Positions 17,729 to 26,255 of a stretch of 64,000 nucleotides of DNA are shown piece after piece. The notes beneath the pieces are model-generated. The model was given only the letters and a program-made list of their open reading frames with translations, did not search any database and was not told the origin of the DNA. Origin of the DNA: Ornithinimicrobium cavernae (GTDB lineage: Bacteria; Actinomycetota; Actinomycetes; Actinomycetales; Dermatophilaceae); assembly GCF_003121625.1 (NCBI RefSeq), contig NZ_QDDJ01000006.1, positions 124,001 through 188,000 of the forward strand. Direction: 5' to 3'. Numbering within the stretch: the first letter of the stretch is position 1; every line of letters starts with the position of its first letter. Both the position numbers and the translations under genes were made by a program.

Positions 17729-18502
17729 TCAGCGGTCGTCGTGGATGGCGGCGAGGTGCTCGCGGGCCTCGAGCAGGGACGGGCCGTACCACGTGAGCAG
17801 CCGTCCACTGACCAGCCGGGTCGGCGTCCGCGAGAAGGCCTCCGGCCCGTCAGCGGCGCCGAACTCGTAGGGCTCGTCGGGCAGCAGCACCACATCGGCC
17901 CCCACCGTGTCCACGTCCGCGACCTCGACGTGGGGATAGCGCTGGTCATGGTCGGCATAGACGTTGCGCAGGCCCGCTCGTGCCAAGAGGTCGGTCGTGA
18001 AGTTCCGTCCCCCCACCACCATCCACGGGTCCCGCCAGATGGGCACCGCCACCGACGCCCGCGCAGGCGGTAGGTCCGGTGCGCCCCAGGCCGCCTCGGC
18101 CTGCTCCAGCCAGCCCGGGGAGTCCCAGCCCAGCACCTCGGTCACGAGCTGGCGCATCGCTGTCAGGGCCTGCGGCACGGACTCGATCACGGACACCCAG
18201 ACGGGGACACCGGCCTCCCGCAGCCTCTGCACGTCGAGCTCGCGGTTCTCCTCCTGCACGACCACGACCAGCTCCGGCTCCAGAGCGGCGATCGCCGCGC
18301 GGTCGGGGTTCTTGGTGCCGCGCACACGCATGACGTCCAGGTCGCTCGGGTGGGTGCACCAGTCGGTCGCCCCGACCAGGGCCTCGCGGCGGGTGGCGGC
18401 GATCGCCTCGGTGAGTGACGGCACCAGGGAGACGACCCGCCCGACGGGACCGTCCGGCAGCTCGACCGGGTGCCCGAGGTCGTCGGTGAGGGTGCGCGGC
18501 AT
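17729..18502 (-). CDS. Helical-backbone metal receptor / cobalamin-type binding protein
   Basis: 257 residues of the class III (BtuF/TroA-like helical backbone) periplasmic binding fold: RVVSLVPSLTEAIAATRREALVGATDWCTHP at the N-terminus, VGGTKNPD-like segment VRGTKNPDRAAIAALEPELVVVVQEENRE, then the long backbone helix, and a C-terminal lobe (YPHVEVADVDTVGADVVLLPDEPYEF). Remarkably there is no signal peptide or lipobox, and no ABC transporter genes adjoin, so it may act in the cytosol or be an orphan. Cobalamin or haem/siderophore are family ligands; which one is unknown. Confidence 0.75.
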   Translation of the reverse strand: MPRTLTDDLGHPVELPDGPVGRVVSLVPSLTEAIAATRREALVGATDWCTHPSDLDVMRVRGTKNPDRAAIAALEPELVVVVQEENRELDVQRLREAGVPVWVSVIESVPQALTAMRQLVTEVLGWDSPGWLEQAEAAWGAPDLPPARASVAVPIWRDPWMVVGGRNFTTDLLARAGLRNVYADHDQRYPHVEVADVDTVGADVVLLPDEPYEFGAADGPEAFSRTPTRLVSGRLLTWYGPSLLEAREHLAAIHDDR

Positions 18503-18590
18503 ACCGGCACGCTAGCCGACCCCTGTGCTCGGGGCGGCCCCGCCGTCCGCCGACTGGGCCGTCTCTCGATGCGAGTGGTAGGACGGAGGG

Positions 18591-19364
18591 ATGCCTGAGA
18601 CTGCCGAACTGCCCGACGGGGTCGTCACCGCTGTGCGCGGGGCCCGCCGCGTCCTGGTCCTCACCGGCGCCGGCATGAGTGCCGAGTCCGGGATCGCCAC
18701 CTTCCGCGACGCGCAGACCGGGCTGTGGGAGACGTTCGACCCCGGCCAGCTGGCCACCCCGGAGGCGTGGGCAGCCGACCCGGCGCTCGTGTGGGCCTGG
18801 TACGCCTGGCGGATCCGCCTCGTGCGCGACGCCGAGCCCAACCCCGGCCACCGGGCGCTCGCCGACCTGGCGGCCCACCGCGAGGTGGCCATCGTGACCC
18901 AGAACATCGATGACCTGCACGAACGGGCCGGGTCCCAGGTGGCAGCCCACCTGCACGGGTCGCTGCTGGACCTGCGCTGCGCCCAGTGCGGCGCGCCGTT
19001 CGAGGGGTTGCCGGAGCTGCCCGAGGAGCCCGTCGAGCGGGTCACCCCAGCCTCCTGTGCGGGCTGCGGTGGTGACGTCCGGCCCGGTGTCGTCTGGTTC
19101 GGGGAGGTGCTGCCCGAGGACGCGGTGCGCGAGACCGAGGCCGCGATCGGGGCGCTCGGGCCCGGCGACGTCTGCCTGGTGGTGGGCACCTCCGGCATCG
19201 TGTTCCCCGCCGCCGGGTATCCGTCGGCCGCCGCGGCCCAGGGAGCGACCGTGATCGAGGTGAACCCCGTCGAGAGCGAGCTCAGCGACCTGTGTCACCA
19301 CGTGGTGCGAGGGACGGCGGCACAGGTGCTGCCGGCTCTCGTGACGGTCCTGGACGAGGGCTGA
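18591..19364 (+). CDS. cobB: NAD-dependent protein deacylase (sirtuin)
   Basis: 257-residue SIR2-family enzyme removing acyl groups from lysine using NAD+. NAD motif VLTGAGMSAESGIATFRD (22-39), QNIDDLH (about 102-108), catalytic His in HLHGS (about 120), and a zinc site CAQC...CAGC. A Tyr-X-X-Arg motif in WYAWRIRL (about 65-72) is the mark of the SIRT5/CobB class that prefers succinyl/malonyl lysine; this is a family inference. Start ATG at 18591 has GGAGGG upstream and a TAGGAC hexamer. Confidence 0.9.
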   Translation: MPETAELPDGVVTAVRGARRVLVLTGAGMSAESGIATFRDAQTGLWETFDPGQLATPEAWAADPALVWAWYAWRIRLVRDAEPNPGHRALADLAAHREVAIVTQNIDDLHERAGSQVAAHLHGSLLDLRCAQCGAPFEGLPELPEEPVERVTPASCAGCGGDVRPGVVWFGEVLPEDAVRETEAAIGALGPGDVCLVVGTSGIVFPAAGYPSAAAAQGATVIEVNPVESELSDLCHHVVRGTAAQVLPALVTVLDEG

Positions 19365-19397
19365 GCGACCACGGGCGCCCGCTCCCGAGGGTCCGCC

Positions 19398-19403
19398 TAT
19401 GCT
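19398..19403 (+). promoter_or_regulatory. -10 element of a leaderless promoter
   Basis: TATGCT ends 6 bases before the GTG at 19410; no ribosome-binding site. Confidence 0.45.
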
Positions 19404-19409
19404 GACCCG

Positions 19410-21044
19410 GTGCCGCACGACGAGATCCTGAACGGACCGCGGATCGCCGTCGTGGGCAGCGGGCCGAGGGCGCTCTGGGCCCTCGAGCGCCTGCTGGAGC
19501 ACCTGAGGTCCGGCAACGCCCGCGTGCGTCCGGTCATCGAGGTCTTCGGTCCCGGCCCGCTGGGAGCCGGGCCGAACTATCACCCGGACCAGCCGGAGTT
19601 CCTGCGCCTGAACCTGCCGGTCGACCGGGTCGACGTCTGGTCCCTGTCCGGCCACCGCGGGCCCTCGATGGCGGACTGGCGAGGGACGCCGACCGAGGCC
19701 GGTGAGCTCGCCGTCTACCCCTCGCGCGCCCGCACCGGTCGCTACCTCGCGGAGCAGGCGGCCGACGTGGTGGCCCAGCTCGACCGGCTGGGTGTCCCGG
19801 TCCGGCACCACCGGCAGCTGGTGGAGCGGGTGACCGGGCCGTATGCCGAGGGGTCGGCCACTCCGTCCACCGCCGGTGTCCGGGGTGGCCGGGGTGGGGG
19901 CTGGTGGGTGGATGACGTAGGCCCCGTTGACGAGGTCCTGCTCGCGACCGGACACCCGGTCGACTGGCCAGGTGCGCTACGGCATACCTGGTCTGCTGGC
20001 CTGCCCCCGCTGCACCCTGTCACCTTCCCGGTCCAGGACCTGGTGGCGCGGGAGGAGCTGGTGCCCGGGGCCGGCGTCCTGGTGCGCGGCGCGGGGTTGA
20101 CCGGCATCGACGCCGCCCTGGCACTCACGACGGGACGCGGCCAGACCGTGGCCGGGTGCGACCTGCGCATCGTCCTGGTCTCGCGCAGCGGACGGATGAT
20201 GGTGCCCAAGTCGCCGGCCGACCTGGTGCGGGCCACGCACGCACGGGCTGGTGACCCGGCGCGGTTCGTCGACCAGGCGGTCGGCCTGGTGCGTGCCGGC
20301 CGAGGCGCAGAGCTGCCCGGGGTCCTGCACGACCTGGCGGCGCACCTGCTCGTGGGAGCCACGGGGAGCCAGACGGGGGAGGCGCGGCGGCAGGTGGAGC
20401 ACGTGGTCGAGGACCTCCACTCCGGCGACGAGCCTGCGGAACCGGTGGTGCAGCTGCGGTCGGCGGTGGCCGTGGCCCGTGGTGACGTGCCGCCCGACGG
20501 CACCTGGGCGTTGGGCCAGGCGTGGCGGGTGCTGCAAGGTGACCTGGCCCGCGCGCAGCAGGAGCTGGACCCGGACGGGCCTCCGCTGGGGTGGCCGGAC
20601 TACGCGATGTGGGGCCCGGAGCTGGAGCGACTGGGGTACGGCCCCTCGCTCATGCACGCCGAGTTCCTGGTGGCCGCGATGGAGGCTGGCGTGGTGCAGG
20701 TGCGCAGGGGTGACACGGCCCAGTTGGCGCGGGAGCTGCGCCCCGACCTGGTCGTCGACGCCGTGCTGCCGCCACCCGGCGTCCGGGACCTGCCCGACGG
20801 TCACGTCCTGCGGCACCTCGTCGACGACGGCGTGCTCGTGCCGGCCCGTGGGCACCGGGGCGCCCGGGTCGGTTGTGCAGCCGAGGTGCTCGACCCTGCC
20901 GGGTCGCCGGTGCCGGGCCTCTCGCTCGTCGGCCGGGCCGCCGAGGGCGCGGTCCTGGCCGCCGACACCCTGCTGCGGGACATGCACCCGGCGGTGGACC
21001 TGTGGGCCCAGCGGGTTCTCGGCGTCCGCCCCGAACGAGCCTGA
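19410..21044 (+). CDS. FAD/NAD(P)-binding protein (FAD-NAD(P)-binding domain family)
   Basis: 544 residues. An N-terminal Rossmann motif RIAVVGSGPRALWALERLL (11-29) and the segment GPLGAGPNYHPDQPEFLRLNLP mark the pfam13454-like FAD-NAD(P)-binding family. Further FAD-associated pieces are DEVLLATGHPVDWPG and the C-terminal PVPGLSLVGRAAEGAVLAADTL. Members are related to ornithine/lysine N-hydroxylase-like flavoproteins, but no function is established. Gene is single. Some ~30-residue low-complexity sequence (GGRGGGWW) interrupts near residue 160. Confidence 0.75.
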   Translation: MPHDEILNGPRIAVVGSGPRALWALERLLEHLRSGNARVRPVIEVFGPGPLGAGPNYHPDQPEFLRLNLPVDRVDVWSLSGHRGPSMADWRGTPTEAGELAVYPSRARTGRYLAEQAADVVAQLDRLGVPVRHHRQLVERVTGPYAEGSATPSTAGVRGGRGGGWWVDDVGPVDEVLLATGHPVDWPGALRHTWSAGLPPLHPVTFPVQDLVAREELVPGAGVLVRGAGLTGIDAALALTTGRGQTVAGCDLRIVLVSRSGRMMVPKSPADLVRATHARAGDPARFVDQAVGLVRAGRGAELPGVLHDLAAHLLVGATGSQTGEARRQVEHVVEDLHSGDEPAEPVVQLRSAVAVARGDVPPDGTWALGQAWRVLQGDLARAQQELDPDGPPLGWPDYAMWGPELERLGYGPSLMHAEFLVAAMEAGVVQVRRGDTAQLARELRPDLVVDAVLPPPGVRDLPDGHVLRHLVDDGVLVPARGHRGARVGCAAEVLDPAGSPVPGLSLVGRAAEGAVLAADTLLRDMHPAVDLWAQRVLGVRPERA

Positions 21045-21063
21045 CGCCGACGCCCATCCCGCG

Positions 21064-21131
21064 TCTTGGAGCAGTGTGTTGTTCTGAGAGCCGGCTACAG
21101 GAGGCCGCGAGAAGCAGAACCCGCTCCAAGA
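21064..21131. other. Nested inverted repeats between convergent genes
   Basis: Three nested stems: TCTTGGAGC (21064-21072) with GCTCCAAGA (21123-21131); GTTCTG (21081-21086) with CAGAAC (21115-21120); CGGC (21092-21095) with GCCG (21104-21107). It could be a bidirectional terminator or a structured RNA; no T-run follows. Confidence 0.45.
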
Positions 21132-21193
21132 TCGGGGCGCGCGGGACCGAGCAGGGTCCGCGCAAACCCCGTCCGGTTTCCCGGTGACCCGGA

Positions 21194-23044
21194 CTAGAAC
21201 GCCGACTCGGGCAGCCCCATGATCGAGTCGTCGACGTGGGTGATGATCCCGCGGTCGGCGTGGACGCGCGGCAGGACGTCGCGCGCGAAGAACCTCGCGG
21301 CCGCCACCTTGCCGAGGTAGAAGTCCTGGTCCGCACCGGTCGCGCCGGCGTCCAGCGCGGCCTGGGCGACCTCGGCCTGGCGCAGCAGCAGCCAGGCGAT
21401 GACCACGTCGCCGGCGGCGAGCAGGAAGCGGGTCGTGGACAGGCCGACGGAGTAGATGGCCTCCGGGGTGCCGCCGTTGCGCGGGTCGGAGGCCATGACG
21501 CGGCCGACGAGGAACTCGACCATGCCCTGGACGTCCTCCACGGCGCGGCCCAGCAGGCCCCGCTCGGTGGCCAGGACGTCGTCGGCGCCACCGCCCTTGA
21601 CCAGCTCCATCATCTGCGCGGCGAGGTGGCCCAGCGCCTGGCCCTGGTCGCGGACGATCTTGCGGAAGAAGAAGTCCTGCCCCTGGATCGCCGTGGTGCC
21701 CTCGTAGAGGGAGTCGATCTTGGCGTCCCGGATGTACTGCTCGACGGGGTAGTCCTGCAGGAAGCCCGAGCCGCCGAAGGTCTGCAGCGACTCGGTGCCG
21801 AGCAGCACCCAGGCACGCTCCGACCCGCAGCCCTTGACCAGTGGCAGCAGCAGGTCGTTGAGCTTCTCCGCCATCCGGGACTCGTCGGTCGGGGAGTCCC
21901 CGGCGATCATCACCGTGTCTTGCTGCACCGCCGTGAACAGCAGCAGCGCCCGCAACCCCTCGGCATACGACTTCTGGAGCATCAGGCTGCGGCGGACGTC
22001 CGGGTGGTGGGTGATCGTCACGCGCGGCGCGCCCTTGTCGGCCATCTGCGTCAGGTCGGCGCCCTGCACGCGCTCCTTGGCGTACTCCAGGGCGTTCAGG
22101 TAGCCGGTCGACAGCGTCGCGATGGCCTTCGTGCCGACGAGCATCCGGGCGTACTCGATGATGTGGAACATCTGCGCGATGCCGTTGTGCACCTCGCCGA
22201 GCAGCGTGCCCACGGCGGGGTTGTCGGGGTCCTCCCCGAAGCGCAGCTCGCAGGTGGTCGACACCTTCAGCCCCATCTTGTGCTCGATGTTGGTGACCTG
22301 GACGCCGTTGCGCTCGCCGAGCGCGCCGTCCTCGCCGATGTGGAACTTGGGGACGATGAACAGGGACAGCCCCTTGGTGCCCGGGCCCGCACCCTCGGGG
22401 CGGGCCAGCACGAAGTGGATGACGTTGTCGTAGAACGGGGCCTCGCCGGAGGTGATGAAGCGCTTCACGCCGGTGAGGTGCCAGGTCCCGTCCTCGGCCC
22501 GGACCGCCCTGGCCCGACCCGCACCCACGTCGGAACCGGCGTCCGGCTCGGTGAGCACCATCGTGGCGCCCCAGTGGTTGTCGATCATCTGCTGGGCGAG
22601 CACCTGCTGCTCGGGCGTGCCGAGCGTGCGCAGCACCTCGGCGAAGGTGTAGCCGGCCGAGAACATCTTCACGGCCGGGTTGGCGCCGAGCGCCATCTCC
22701 GAGACGGCCCAGGTCAGCGAGGCCGGGGCGCGGGTGCCACCGAGCTCCTCGCTGACCTCCAGGCGCCACCACTCGGCATCGCGCCACGCCAGGAACGACT
22801 TCGTGAAGGCCTCCGGCATGGTGACCTCACCGGTGGCCGGGTCGAACGTGGGTGGGGTGCGGTCGGACTCCAGGAGGCTCGCGCCGAGCTCGTTCTCCGC
22901 GAGCGTGGAGACCTGCCTGAGGATGTCGCGGGCGGTGTCCTCGTCGAAGTCGCCGAACGCGCCCTGCCCGAGCACCTCCTGCCGGCGCAGGACCTCGAAC
23001 AGGTTGAACTCCAGGTCTCGCAGGTTGCTCTTGTAGTGGCTCAT
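21194..23044 (-). CDS. Acyl-CoA dehydrogenase (FadE5-like)
   Basis: 616 residues from the ATG at 23042-23044. The N-terminal 60 residues ([19 protein letters not shown] onward) match the long FadE5-type actinobacterial enzymes. The central ACAD fold has [14 protein letters not shown] and [10 protein letters not shown], with the FAD-binding Arg/Gln and [20 protein letters not shown] region carrying the conserved C-terminal signature; a further ~130-residue C-terminal helical domain follows. It oxidises acyl-CoA to enoyl-CoA with FAD in beta-oxidation. Sits alone; a dyad at 23107-23121 may be its operator. Confidence 0.88.
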   Translation of the reverse strand: MSHYKSNLRDLEFNLFEVLRRQEVLGQGAFGDFDEDTARDILRQVSTLAENELGASLLESDRTPPTFDPATGEVTMPEAFTKSFLAWRDAEWWRLEVSEELGGTRAPASLTWAVSEMALGANPAVKMFSAGYTFAEVLRTLGTPEQQVLAQQMIDNHWGATMVLTEPDAGSDVGAGRARAVRAEDGTWHLTGVKRFITSGEAPFYDNVIHFVLARPEGAGPGTKGLSLFIVPKFHIGEDGALGERNGVQVTNIEHKMGLKVSTTCELRFGEDPDNPAVGTLLGEVHNGIAQMFHIIEYARMLVGTKAIATLSTGYLNALEYAKERVQGADLTQMADKGAPRVTITHHPDVRRSLMLQKSYAEGLRALLLFTAVQQDTVMIAGDSPTDESRMAEKLNDLLLPLVKGCGSERAWVLLGTESLQTFGGSGFLQDYPVEQYIRDAKIDSLYEGTTAIQGQDFFFRKIVRDQGQALGHLAAQMMELVKGGGADDVLATERGLLGRAVEDVQGMVEFLVGRVMASDPRNGGTPEAIYSVGLSTTRFLLAAGDVVIAWLLLRQAEVAQAALDAGATGADQDFYLGKVAAARFFARDVLPRVHADRGIITHVDDSIMGLPESAF

Positions 23045-23106
23045 GGTCCTCAGTTCCCTCGTGCCGACGCCGGTGATCCACGGCGATCCGTCCGCGACAA
23101 GTACCC

Positions 23107-23121
23107 GGTACTGCGCGTACC
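23107..23121. promoter_or_regulatory. Inverted repeat upstream of the acyl-CoA dehydrogenase
   Basis: GGTAC-TGCGC-GTACC, with AAGTA and TACTT flanking outside it, 63 bases upstream of the acyl-CoA dehydrogenase start. The form is that of TetR-type operators, but no regulator gene adjoins. Confidence 0.4.
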
Positions 23122-23216
23122 TACTTCTGAGTAACAGTGTGCCTCTCGCCGGCACGAAGGTCAAGGCACGGCGCCGGTATGCCGACGCTCACCCGGGGCG
23201 TCTGCAGCACGCTGGC

Positions 23217-23849
23217 TCAGTGGCCGACCGAGAGGACGCTGCGACTGGTTGTCGGGTGCTCGACCTCGTCGAGGAGGGCGATCGCGAAGTCCTCCATGCT
23301 GATCGATGACGTGCCATCGGGGGCGACGACCAGGCTCGCGCCTCCGGTGCGGTAGGTCCCGGTCCGCTCGCCCGGCTGGAACAGGGCAGGCGGGGCGAGG
23401 TAGGTCCAGTCGACTCCGGACGAGGCCTCGAGGGTGGAGAGCTGGTGGACGCTAGCGGCGGCAGATCGACGGTAGGCCGCGGGGACCCAGTGCGGGACCT
23501 CGATGGCGGTGCGGTTCGTGTCCCCGACGCGCAGGGGGCCGGCGCCACCGACCACGACCAGGCGCAGCCCGGCTGTCCGCGCCCCTCCGAGGAGGCCCTC
23601 GGTCACAGGCAGGATCTCGCCCTCCCGGCCGGGGCCCGGGCGTGTGGCGCTGATGATCACGTCGTGCCCCGTCGAGGCAGCTGCGACAGCGGTGGCGTCC
23701 GCCGCGTCGAGGGTCACCCACCCTGACTGACCGCCGAGGGGACCTGCCGGGCTGCGACCTGCTGGGGTGGTGTGGTGCCCCCGTGCGTTGGCCTCGCGCA
23801 CGATGCGGTTGCCGCACGCGCCGTTCGCTCCGATGACCAGGAGCTTCAT
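23217..23849 (-). CDS. NAD(P)H-binding (atypical SDR / NmrA-like) reductase
   Basis: 210 residues of Rossmann fold with the glycine motif KLLVIGANGACGNRIVREANARGH at the N-terminus and VDWTYLAPPALFQPGERTGTYR in the second half, as in atypical short-chain dehydrogenases of the NAD(P)H-binding family (pfam13460). Enzymes of this group reduce flavins, quinones or act as redox sensors. Start ATG 23847-23849 overlaps the stop of the EamA transporter, so both are one operon likely under the divergent MarR regulator. Confidence 0.8.
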   Translation of the reverse strand: MKLLVIGANGACGNRIVREANARGHHTTPAGRSPAGPLGGQSGWVTLDAADATAVAAASTGHDVIISATRPGPGREGEILPVTEGLLGGARTAGLRLVVVGGAGPLRVGDTNRTAIEVPHWVPAAYRRSAAASVHQLSTLEASSGVDWTYLAPPALFQPGERTGTYRTGGASLVVAPDGTSSISMEDFAIALLDEVEHPTTSRSVLSVGH

Positions 23850-24739
23850 GCCACCGCCTCCCGGACCCGACGCAGCGCGGGTCTGCCGGGAAGCTGGGCG
23901 CTGGACACTGCGACGAGGGCGAGGGTGAAGCCGACCAGCTGCAGCGGGGTGAGCCTCTCGTCCAGCACGAACCAGCCGAGGAGGGCGGCCACGAGTGGTG
24001 AGATGACCGGGAGGAAGGCGACGGCGCCGGCGGGGAGGTGCCCGACGCCACGGAACCACAGGGTGTAGGCGAGCAGTGCCCCCACCAGGCTCAGCCAGCC
24101 GTAGCCGGCGAGTGCTGAGCCATCCAGTGCGGGCGCCGGCCCCTCGAGGACGAAGGCGACCGGAACGATGACCAGACCTCCCGCGGTGAGCTGCCACCCG
24201 GCATACGGGACGGGGCCGACAGGTCTGCCCCAGCGTTTGGACAGCACCGTGCCCAGCGCCATCACCAGGGTGCTCGCCAGTCCCGCCAGGATGCCGGTGG
24301 TGCTCAGCGCTGCCGCGGGTCCCGCGACCATGAGGGCGACGCCGGCCACCGCCAGGACGCCCCAGCCCAGCCTCCAGCGGGTCGCCCGCTCGCCGAGCAG
24401 GGGCACGGCGAGGACCGCAACGACCAGGGGACCGGCCGCGCCGAAGATCGCGGCGACACCGCCGGGCAGGAGGTAGGCGGCCAGGAACAGGAGCGGGAAG
24501 AAGGCGCCGATGTTCAGGGCGCCGAGGACGAGGGCCTTCCACCACCACGCGCCCTGAGGGAGCTGTCGGGCCAGGGTGACGGCGATCAGTCCCGCAGGCA
24601 GGGCGCGCAGGGCGCCCGACCACAGCGGGTGGTCGTCCGGGAGGAAGAGTGTGGTGACGACGTAGGTGGTGCCCCACACGACCGGGGCCAACGCGGTTGT
24701 CAGCGTGACGGCCGTGCTCGACGGTTGGCCACTGGGCAT
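23846..24739 (-). CDS. EamA-family (DMT) transporter
   Basis: 297 residues with about ten hydrophobic helices in two EamA repeats (about 15-150 and 155-290), including GAAGPLVVAVLAVPLLGE at the end of the first repeat and ISPLVAALLGWFVLDERLTPLQL in the second. Such drug/metabolite exporters carry amino acids, purines or xenobiotics. Placed divergently from a MarR regulator with an operator between, and overlapping a reductase gene by 4 bases, which fits a stress- or drug-induced export unit. Confidence 0.85.
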   Translation of the reverse strand: MPSGQPSSTAVTLTTALAPVVWGTTYVVTTLFLPDDHPLWSGALRALPAGLIAVTLARQLPQGAWWWKALVLGALNIGAFFPLLFLAAYLLPGGVAAIFGAAGPLVVAVLAVPLLGERATRWRLGWGVLAVAGVALMVAGPAAALSTTGILAGLASTLVMALGTVLSKRWGRPVGPVPYAGWQLTAGGLVIVPVAFVLEGPAPALDGSALAGYGWLSLVGALLAYTLWFRGVGHLPAGAVAFLPVISPLVAALLGWFVLDERLTPLQLVGFTLALVAVSSAQLPGRPALRRVREAVA

Positions 24740-24768
24740 TGGTCATCCCTTGATTCGAGGTAGAAGTG

Positions 24769-24819
24769 TTTGACGTCGTCCAATATAAGGAGGGAGTAGG
24801 CTCACGTCAAATAGTTTGA
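24769..24819. promoter_or_regulatory. MarR-type operator region
   Basis: TCAAA-TAG-TTTGA (24807-24819) is a perfect short dyad just before the MarR gene. TTTGACGT (24769-24776) and ACGTCAAA (24804-24811) form a second, wider inverted repeat over 27 bases. These lie between the divergent EamA and MarR starts, where a self-regulating MarR repressor usually binds. Confidence 0.65.
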
Positions 24820-24836
24820 GATGGAAGGGGTTTGTC

Positions 24837-25346
24837 GTGGCCGACCGGGTGAGTGACTTCCTGCGGCAGTGGGCCCGCGAGCGCCCCGACCTCGAGGTCG
24901 CCCCGATGGGTGTCGTCGGTCGGCTGGGTCGCGCCGCGGAGATGGTGGCGCGGGGGACGCAGGAGTACTTCGCCGCCCACGGGCTGCAGCACGGCCAGTT
25001 CGACGTGCTGGCCACCCTGCGCCGGTCGGGGAGGCCCTTCACCCTGACTCCTGGGGCGCTCGCCGACTCCACCATGCTGTCGCAGGCGGCGATGACGAAC
25101 CGGCTCACCAGACTGGAGGCCAAGGGGCTGATCGACCGGCGCACCGACCCGACGAACCGCCGTAGCGTCCTGGTCTCCCTCACTGACGACGGGCTCGCCC
25201 TGGTGGACCGCATCGTGGAGGGCCACCTGGAGAACGAGCGGCGGCTGCTCGACCCGCTGACCGCGGCGGAGCAGGCCCGGCTGGCTGCCCTGCTGGAGAA
25301 GTGGCTGGCCGGCTCGGGGGACGTGTCCCACGCAGAGCGCGACTGA
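24837..25346 (+). CDS. MarR-family transcriptional regulator
   Basis: 169 residues from GTG 24837 (GGAAGGGG upstream). Winged-helix core: FDVLATLRRSGRPFTLTPGALADSTMLSQAAMTNRLTRLEAKGLIDRRTDPTNRR, where TMLSQAAMTNRLTRLE is the recognition helix region and RRTDPTNRR the wing; terminal helices mediate dimerisation. It most likely represses itself and the divergent EamA/NAD(P)H-binding pair through the dyads between them. An upstream TTG at 24816 is possible but would overlap the operator. Confidence 0.88.
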   Translation: MADRVSDFLRQWARERPDLEVAPMGVVGRLGRAAEMVARGTQEYFAAHGLQHGQFDVLATLRRSGRPFTLTPGALADSTMLSQAAMTNRLTRLEAKGLIDRRTDPTNRRSVLVSLTDDGLALVDRIVEGHLENERRLLDPLTAAEQARLAALLEKWLAGSGDVSHAERD

Positions 25347-25361
25347 TCGGTGGTCCTCCGG

Positions 25362-25763
25362 TCAGGGTGCGACGAGGGCGAAGCACGCCCCGGCCACGCC
25401 GAGAGCCAGCACGACGCCGACCAGCATGAGCGGGGGGAGCGGGTCCGCGGTCAGCGACCCGCGATGGATCCCGTGCACGCCCCGGTTGGTGCGGATCCGC
25501 TGGGTGTCGGTGATCACCACTGCGGCGACCAGCGCGATGGCGGGCAGCACGAGGAGCCACGCGCCGTAGTGGCTGACCCACCGCAGGAAGATCGCGCTGA
25601 TCGTGACCAGTGCGAGGCAGGTACGGCTCCAGGCGAGCGTCGCGCGCTCGGGCTGGAGGCCCCTGTCGAGGTGCGCGGCCGTCGTGACGGTCGGGAGGCG
25701 GCGCGACCGGCCCGCCCGTCGCCGGCGTGCGGTCGCGGGGCCGCGGTGCCTGGGTGTGGTCAT
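25362..25763 (-). CDS. DUF202 membrane protein (second of pair)
   Basis: 133 residues. A basic N-terminus precedes the DUF202 phrase LQPERATLAWSRTCLAL (about 37-53) and three helices (about 45-60, 70-87 and 110-130). DUF202 proteins are small inner-membrane proteins related to yeast Vtc1-like domains; function unknown. It overlaps the upstream YidH-like gene by 4 bases. Confidence 0.75.
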   Translation of the reverse strand: MTTPRHRGPATARRRRAGRSRRLPTVTTAAHLDRGLQPERATLAWSRTCLALVTISAIFLRWVSHYGAWLLVLPAIALVAAVVITDTQRIRTNRGVHGIHRGSLTADPLPPLMLVGVVLALGVAGACFALVAP

Positions 25764-26152
25764 GGGCCCGAGGTCAGGACGACGATCCCGACGACGATCG
25801 CGGCCACGGCCCCACCGATCCCGAGCAGGGGGGCGATCATGGGCAGGGGGAGGGGCTTGGCGTGACGCATCGCCCGCTCGACGCCCAGCCAGCGCACAAA
25901 GGCTCCTCCGCTCAGCAGCATGCCGAGGCCGATGAGCAGCAGCGCCACGAGCTTGCGCACGTTCGCGTCGAAGATGTCGACCGCGAAGGCCTCGATCGCG
26001 ATCCCGCCGGCGAGCAGTGCCAGAGCCGTCCGGATCCAGGCGAGGAAGGTCCGCTCGTTGGCCAGCGTGAACCGGGGATCCGGCTCGTCGCCATCGGGAA
26101 GCAGGCGTCGCGCGAGCCAGGTCCGGTCGTCGGCGTCAGGTGCTCGGGTCAC
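25760..26152 (-). CDS. YidH-like DUF202 membrane protein (first of pair)
   Basis: 130 residues with the DUF202 signature RFTLANERTFLAWIRTALALLAGGIAIEA (about 27-55) and three membrane helices (about 38-56, 70-90 and 104-126). This is the YidH group. The tandem YidH/YidG-like pair is a common arrangement, here overlapping by 4 bases. Function unknown. It is the last core-like gene before the accessory island that begins at 26256. Confidence 0.8.
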   Translation of the reverse strand: MTRAPDADDRTWLARRLLPDGDEPDPRFTLANERTFLAWIRTALALLAGGIAIEAFAVDIFDANVRKLVALLLIGLGMLLSGGAFVRWLGVERAMRHAKPLPLPMIAPLLGIGGAVAAIVVGIVVLTSGP

Positions 26153-26255
26153 GACAGCACTATGGCAGGCAGCGTCGGGGAGGCCCGCCCCGCCCTGCCT
26201 CCGGCAGGGGTGCCGACAAGGGCCGGATCGGGGCGTCGGGACAGGAGACGTCCGG

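Noticed and set aside
17946-19955. 669-residue minus-strand frame across the metal-receptor gene and sirtuin
   Set aside because: Shadow frame; the sirtuin on the plus strand and the receptor gene in another frame explain the region.
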